From: Caryophanales bacterium
GTDB lineage: Bacteria > Bacillota_I > Bacilli_A > RFN20 > CAG-826
Length of the DNA stretch: 9,076 nt
Direction: 5' to 3'
Assembly (NCBI GenBank): GCA_016280685.1
Contig: JAEEHE010000024.1
Span: 1 to 9,076, forward strand
In this document: one piece after another, positions 4,614-9,076 of the stretch
Layout: each line of letters starts with the position of its first letter
How positions within the stretch are numbered: position 1 is the first letter of the stretch
The notes under the pieces: model-generated
What the model saw: the letters and a program-made list of their open reading frames with translations, nothing else
Told to the model about the DNA's origin: nothing
Databases searched by the model: none
Position numbers and translations under genes: made by a program

Positions 4614-7268
4614 ATGAAAAAGAGATTATTTGCATTTATTGTCACACCAATGCTTATTTTGTCTGCTTGTGCTCGTGACAATCAACCAAAAGAAATTGAT
4701 TATCATTCACTTGTTTTCAATTATCCAGCTTTGGAATTAGAAATTGGAAAATCGCAAACCCTAAAAGTTAAATCCGGCATGCCTGATGAAAATAGTGTCA
4801 TAACTTGGGTTACTTCCGATAAAAATGTGGCTACAGTCACAAAAGCCGGTCTTGTTTATGCCTATAAGGAAGGAACTTGCACCATCACTGGCTTTATCGA
4901 TGCTAATAGCAATGGCCAATTGGATGAAAAAGAATATTATGGTGAATGCCAAGTAACCGATTTTCTTAAAGATAAAGGCCTTAATTTTAGCGTGTCTGAC
5001 AAAGAATTAGATTTACAAATGGAACAAACCCGTTATGTCAGTGCGTATATAAAACCCGCTCCTGAAAGCGGCAATTATTATTACCTGACATATACAGTCG
5101 AAGACCCCAGCATCGCTAAGGTCACTAAAGATAGTAGTTATAATACAAGAGCGTTAGTGAAGGCCATAGGCCTTGGTAGCACTGATGTCACCGTTACCTA
5201 TGGTGGACAAACCGCCATCTTTACTATCAATGTCACTCCTTGGATTGAAGGCGATAAGACCCATGTGGCCTCTATTGCTTTTTCCGAAGACACCAAAGTC
5301 ATACAAAAAACCTCTGAAGCCAATCCTACTTATCAAACCGCAGTGGAAATTTTACCTTCGACTGCCACAAATAAAAAAATTTCTTATTCCTCTAATAACC
5401 CCGATGTCGCGACCGTTGATGAAAATGGTGTCGTCACTGGTTTAACTGGTGGTAGTGCAATTATTACCGCAGTTTCCGAAGACCTTCAAAAGACCGCTTC
5501 CATGAATATCGTAGTCCAGGATATATTTACTACCTATGAAACCGATTTGTACGCTGGTTACTATAATGGTTTGACCACATGGAAAAATGGTGAAGACTTG
5601 ATTGATAAATTGCATGATATAATCAGAGATTATACTCCATTAAAATATGACTGGGATGTCGTGAGAAGTGCTGATGAAGCTATCGATAATGCCTCTGCCT
5701 TAGATGCAATGTATTCCGCTGAAGAAATTCTTAAGAGCGAACAATCCAATGGATATAATAGAGAGCACGCTTTTCCTGCCTCTTTGATGACCGGATTCTC
5801 AACCGGAGAAGCTACTACCCAAAAAGGCAGAGCAACCGATTATCATAATCTTTATGCCGCCGGAAAGAGTGGAAACTCCGCTAGAAACAACAAGAACTAT
5901 GGTATGGCAGACGTTAATGAACCTAGCTATAGTCAATCCGAAGAAGGCTATAGTTCTGATAGATTGAATTTTGAGCCAAACGATTATGATAAGGGCAAAG
6001 CAAGTAGAGCTTTGTTCTACATGGCCACTATGTATAACGAAGATGTCATAGCAGACGTGACTGATAGTTTAACGTTCCAAGACGACGATCCTAATAAGAC
6101 TGGTGGCAGTAAATCTGTCCATGTTGTTTATACGCAAAAAGCCTTACAAATTCGTGAAGAATATGCTGATTATAGCAAAATCACTTTTAGTAAATTCCAT
6201 TATCACGAAGATGATGCTTCTCAAGCCATATACGAACAATATGTCACTCAAGATACCACTGATTTATCATTTGAAGATTTATTAGCGGTAGAAGCCGAAG
6301 CATATGGTGAATATTCCACTGATAATTGTGAATTTGCCATTGGTGGTCTTTCTGACTTATTATCATGGTCATCTTATGGCATCAGCTATGCTGAATATAG
6401 AAGAAATAATGTTGTGGAAGATGCGCAAGGCAATAGAAATCCATTTACTGATTATCCAGAATTAATTAACTATGCCTATGGCGCTTTAAAAGATCAACCT
6501 GGTTCTCTAGAAAACATTAGACCAAGTGAAGAAATCTTGGATACCGATAGTGGTGAAACAATTGCCTATAGAGTTGAAAGTTATAAAGAATCCGCTGTTG
6601 TGGATACCACATATACCGCTGAAGACATCAATTTGGTGGCGGTCAAATCTGACTTATCAACCGAGCCAGCTCCTGAAGGTGCTAATTTATTCGATTCTTA
6701 TACCTTTACCAAAGCGGATTTAGAAAACAGCTTTGCTTATTTAACTATTCCAACAACACTTAATACAATCAAAATTAAAGTCAAAGTCACCGAAGGTGAT
6801 ATATCTATTTGTAATTATCAACACGAGTTGACCGGAAACAGTAAGGGCGGCGATATGAAAGACTTTACAAGTGGAAATACCGTGACATTGAGTGAAATTG
6901 AATGGAAAATTTCATGGACCAATGCCTCAGATACTGATTGTAATCCAGGAAACAAAAGAAAAGCTGGTGTTGCTTTTGGAAAAACAAATCATGGTGTCGG
7001 TTCCATCACTTTCGAAACTACGGAATCGATTGAGAATTTATCAGCTATATTTATTTTGGCAAACTGCGCTTCAAACAAAACAGTAACTTATAAGCTATAT
7101 GCTGGCGCAACTGTTGTAAAAAGTGGTTCTTATACCGGAACAGGTCAAGATTCTGATCCAATCCTTATTGGTACCACTTTCGAAGCAAAAACAAGTGTGG
7201 CAAAAATCGTTATTTCTGGAGCATCAGATTTTGCTGTTCATATGCATACGCTTGCGCTAAAATACTAG
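4614..7268 (+). CDS. Secreted lipoprotein nuclease: Ig-like domains plus endonuclease I domain
   Basis: 884 aa. A lipoprotein signal (basic MKKR, hydrophobic core, lipobox LSAC with Cys19) predicts anchoring to the outer face of the membrane. Three bacterial Ig-like (BIG2-type) domains follow, at about 33-115, 122-210 and 217-303; the third has the classic SSNNPDVATVDENGVVTGL pattern. The first carries an EF-hand-like loop, D96 to E107. The endonuclease I (EndA/NucM type, His-Me finger) domain spans about 310-625: NREHAFPAS with probable catalytic His385, TDYHNLYAAGKSGN (408-421), NNKNYG, FEPNDYDKGKASRALFYMA, and QGNRNPFTDYPEL (605-617). About 650-730 may be another Ig-like fold; about 735-884 is unrecognised and beta-rich. 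ATG 4614 is chosen because it starts the signal peptide; an in-frame ATG at 4449 lies inside ftsZ. The likely role is degrading extracellular DNA or RNA for nucleotide scavenging. Confidence 0.92.
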   Translation: MKKRLFAFIVTPMLILSACARDNQPKEIDYHSLVFNYPALELEIGKSQTLKVKSGMPDENSVITWVTSDKNVATVTKAGLVYAYKEGTCTITGFIDANSNGQLDEKEYYGECQVTDFLKDKGLNFSVSDKELDLQMEQTRYVSAYIKPAPESGNYYYLTYTVEDPSIAKVTKDSSYNTRALVKAIGLGSTDVTVTYGGQTAIFTINVTPWIEGDKTHVASIAFSEDTKVIQKTSEANPTYQTAVEILPSTATNKKISYSSNNPDVATVDENGVVTGLTGGSAIITAVSEDLQKTASMNIVVQDIFTTYETDLYAGYYNGLTTWKNGEDLIDKLHDIIRDYTPLKYDWDVVRSADEAIDNASALDAMYSAEEILKSEQSNGYNREHAFPASLMTGFSTGEATTQKGRATDYHNLYAAGKSGNSARNNKNYGMADVNEPSYSQSEEGYSSDRLNFEPNDYDKGKASRALFYMATMYNEDVIADVTDSLTFQDDDPNKTGGSKSVHVVYTQKALQIREEYADYSKITFSKFHYHEDDASQAIYEQYVTQDTTDLSFEDLLAVEAEAYGEYSTDNCEFAIGGLSDLLSWSSYGISYAEYRRNNVVEDAQGNRNPFTDYPELINYAYGALKDQPGSLENIRPSEEILDTDSGETIAYRVESYKESAVVDTTYTAEDINLVAVKSDLSTEPAPEGANLFDSYTFTKADLENSFAYLTIPTTLNTIKIKVKVTEGDISICNYQHELTGNSKGGDMKDFTSGNTVTLSEIEWKISWTNASDTDCNPGNKRKAGVAFGKTNHGVGSITFETTESIENLSAIFILANCASNKTVTYKLYAGATVVKSGSYTGTGQDSDPILIGTTFEAKTSVAKIVISGASDFAVHMHTLALKY

Positions 7269-7270
7269 TT

Positions 7271-7286
7271 AGGCCTTTTTCGGCCT
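7271..7286 (+). other. Small inverted repeat between the nuclease gene and ileS
   Basis: AGGCC (7271-7275) and GGCCT (7282-7286) form a 5-bp, mostly G-C stem with a TTTTTC loop, starting 3 nt after the nuclease stop codon. There is no T-run after it, so it is not a convincing terminator and readthrough into ileS is likely. It may protect the 3' end of the upstream message or act as a weak attenuator. Confidence 0.4.
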
Positions 7287-7307
7287 TGATATATCAAGGA
7301 GTAATTT

Positions 7308-9076
7308 ATGGATTACAAAACCACATTATTGATGAACAAATCCAACTTCGAAATGCGCGGTAACCTCAATATGAAGGAACCCGTTCTCGTCGAAAAGTGG
7401 AAACAAGAAAATTTATATGAACAAATGAACAATAACCGCAAAGAGGCTATTGAATTTGTTTTGCATGATGGCCCTCCATACGCCAATGGTGATATGCACT
7501 GCGGTCATATGCTCAACAGAATCTTAAAAGATTTTGTTGTGCGCTATAAAAACATGCAAGGATTTAAAACACCATTTGTTTTTGGTTGGGACACTCATGG
7601 TTTGCCAATCGAAAATATGGTCACCAAATCCGGTGTCAATAGAAAAACCACACCTATCGTGGAATTCCGTCAAAAATGTGAAGAATACGCTCTTAAACAA
7701 GTCGAAAGACAAAAAGAACAAATTAGAAGACTCGGCTTAGTCGGGGATTTTGATCATCCATATTTAACTCTCCTTCACGAATATGAGGCTCGTCAAATTG
7801 AAGCCTTTGGCCAAATGGCCATGAAAGGTCTTATTTATAAAGGATTAAAACCAGTTTATTGGTCTCCTAGTAGCGAATCCGCTTTAGCGGAAGCCGAAAT
7901 CGAATACGCGGATGTGAAGTCTCATTCTATCTATGTGGCTTTCCCTGTGAGAGATGGTAAAGGTATCGTAGATAACGATGCTCGTCTCATTATTTGGACC
8001 ACAACTCCTTGGACCTTACCTGCTAACTTAGCTATTTCCGCTCATCCTGATTTCATCTATGGTGAATATGAAACCAACAAAGGAAAACTTGTTTTCCTTC
8101 AAGAATTCGCGGAAAGATTAACTGAAGAATTAGAGCTCGGCGAAATCAAATTATTAAAGACCATTAAAGGTCAAGATTTGGAATTTGTCGTATGTAAACA
8201 TCCATTCTATGATAGAGATTCCCTTGTTATTGTTGGCACTCATGTCACCAATGAAGCCGGTACTGGTTTAGTTCATACCGCTCCTGGGCATGGTGCGGAA
8301 GACTATCAAGTCTGTATGAAATATCCTGGAAGAGGACTAGAACCTTATTGCCCAGTGGATGAAAAAGGCTTTATGAAAGCTGGTACTGGTGAAGGTATTG
8401 AAGGTTTGTTCTATGAAGACGCTAACGAAGCTGTTTTAAAGATAATTAGTGAAAATGGTGCTTTATTAAAGCATAGTACATTTACTCACTCCTATCCTCA
8501 TGATTGGCGTACCCATAAACCTGTCATCTTTAGAGCGACAGATCAATGGTTTTGCTCTATCGAACCCATTAGAAAAGACTTATTAGAAGAAATTCACAAA
8601 GTGAAATGGTATCCCGCTTGGGGTGAAACAAGAATGGTCAACATGATTAAAGATCGTGGTGACTGGTGTATTTCTCGTCAAAGAGCTTGGGGCGTTCCTA
8701 TTCCTATTTTCTATTGCGAAGATGGTACCCCTGTTATTGAAGAAAAAGTCTTCAAACACGTCGAACAATTATTTAGAGAACATGGTAGTAATATTTGGTA
8801 TGAAAAGAGCGCTAAAGAATTATTACCGGAAGGATATAAGAATAGCCATTCTCCTAATGGAGAATTCACCAAAGAAAACGACATCATGGATGTTTGGTTT
8901 GATTCTGGTACATCGTGGGCTGGAACTCTCTTAGAAAGAGGTATTAAATATCCTAGCGATTTATATTTAGAAGGTAGCGACCAATATAGAGGTTGGTTCC
9001 AATCATCACTTCTTACATCAGTTGCAACAAAAGGAGTGGCTCCTTATAAAGAGGTTGTAACACATGGTTATACTAT
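7308..9076 (+). CDS. ileS: Isoleucyl-tRNA synthetase, 5' part (runs off the window)
   Basis: Class I aminoacyl-tRNA synthetase charging tRNA-Ile, with proofreading against Val. 589 codons are present without a stop; the full enzyme usually exceeds 900 residues, so the KMSKS loop, anticodon-binding region and any zinc module lie beyond the window. Visible: [22 protein letters not shown] with the HIGH element as HCGH (64-67), [12 protein letters not shown]1 editing motifs [12 protein letters not shown] (from T231) and [11 protein letters not shown] (323-333, editing Asp at 332), [12 protein letters not shown] (from W453), [10 protein letters not shown] and [12 protein letters not shown]. The PPYANG and editing motifs fit the bacterial type rather than the eukaryote-like mupirocin-resistant type. 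AAGGAG (7296-7301), 6 nt upstream, fixes the ATG. Only 39 nt separate it from the nuclease gene, with no room for a T-box leader. Confidence 0.96.
   Translation, partial: MDYKTTLLMNKSNFEMRGNLNMKEPVLVEKWKQENLYEQMNNNRKEAIEFVLHDGPPYANGDMHCGHMLNRILKDFVVRYKNMQGFKTPFVFGWDTHGLPIENMVTKSGVNRKTTPIVEFRQKCEEYALKQVERQKEQIRRLGLVGDFDHPYLTLLHEYEARQIEAFGQMAMKGLIYKGLKPVYWSPSSESALAEAEIEYADVKSHSIYVAFPVRDGKGIVDNDARLIIWTTTPWTLPANLAISAHPDFIYGEYETNKGKLVFLQEFAERLTEELELGEIKLLKTIKGQDLEFVVCKHPFYDRDSLVIVGTHVTNEAGTGLVHTAPGHGAEDYQVCMKYPGRGLEPYCPVDEKGFMKAGTGEGIEGLFYEDANEAVLKIISENGALLKHSTFTHSYPHDWRTHKPVIFRATDQWFCSIEPIRKDLLEEIHKVKWYPAWGETRMVNMIKDRGDWCISRQRAWGVPIPIFYCEDGTPVIEEKVFKHVEQLFREHGSNIWYEKSAKELLPEGYKNSHSPNGEFTKENDIMDVWFDSGTSWAGTLLERGIKYPSDLYLEGSDQYRGWFQSSLLTSVATKGVAPYKEVVTHGYT

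Noticed and set aside
7169..7175. TGGTACC, the T-box core sequence, about 130 nt before ileS
   Set aside because: It lies in ordinary codons (Ile-Gly-Thr-Thr) of the nuclease gene, without the flanking T-box bases, antiterminator or a following terminator hairpin. Probably chance.
207..9076. Possible TGA reassignment to Trp, as in mollicutes
   Set aside because: No stop in the window is TGA, which is suggestive, but there is also no in-frame TGA and all Trp positions in conserved motifs use TGG. Seven stops are too few to conclude anything.
1..9076. CRISPR arrays, insertion sequences, tRNA or rRNA genes, attachment sites
   Set aside because: None seen: no spaced repeats of CRISPR type, no transposase or terminal inverted repeats, and no tRNA-like TTCGA arm with matching stems. 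The largest gap between genes is about 215 nt.

Overview
The window is an AT-rich, entirely plus-strand chromosomal segment carrying a much reduced division and cell wall (dcw) cluster. Order: mraZ, rsmH, two small membrane-protein genes, ftsA, ftsZ, a large secreted endonuclease I lipoprotein, and the 5' two thirds of ileS. The mraZ-rsmH...ftsA-ftsZ...ileS order, strong AGGAG ribosome sites where present, low GC and a lipobox signal all point to a low-GC Gram-positive lineage. The missing peptidoglycan genes (pbpB, murE, mraY, murD, ftsW, murG, divIB) and MraZ boxes of the mollicute type suggest an uncultured gut-type member of Bacilli near the Erysipelotrichales/RF39/RFN20/Mycoplasmatota group. 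That placement is inference. All seven visible stop codons are TAA or TAG and all Trp codons are TGG, so nothing shows TGA reassignment.

Region 1-2113 is a first transcription unit. A promoter (about 147-176) drives mraZ, and direct repeats matching the mollicute MraZ box (AAAGTGG with 10-bp period) fill the short leader up to the mraZ start, which implies autoregulation. mraZ, rsmH and two unknown small membrane proteins follow in tight order, with the two small genes overlapping. A clean intrinsic terminator at 2083-2113 closes the unit.

Region 2114-4569 is a second unit. An 18-bp perfect palindrome sits directly upstream of a good sigma-A-like promoter, followed by ftsA and ftsZ and a terminator. 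FtsZ is canonical. FtsA is divergent: its nucleotide-binding motifs are altered and it has no visible C-terminal membrane-targeting helix.

Region 4570-9076 holds an 884-residue lipoprotein with Ig-like domains, an EF-hand-like loop, a complete endonuclease I domain and an unrecognised C-terminal region. Only 39 nt later comes ileS, cut by the window end. In many Firmicutes ftsZ and ileS are linked through sepF-ylmG-ylmH-divIVA; here the nuclease gene is the only gene between them. The likely picture is a simplified divisome plus a surface nuclease for scavenging nucleic acid. The most interesting open question is how this Z-ring is attached to the membrane, and whether the two small membrane proteins take part.
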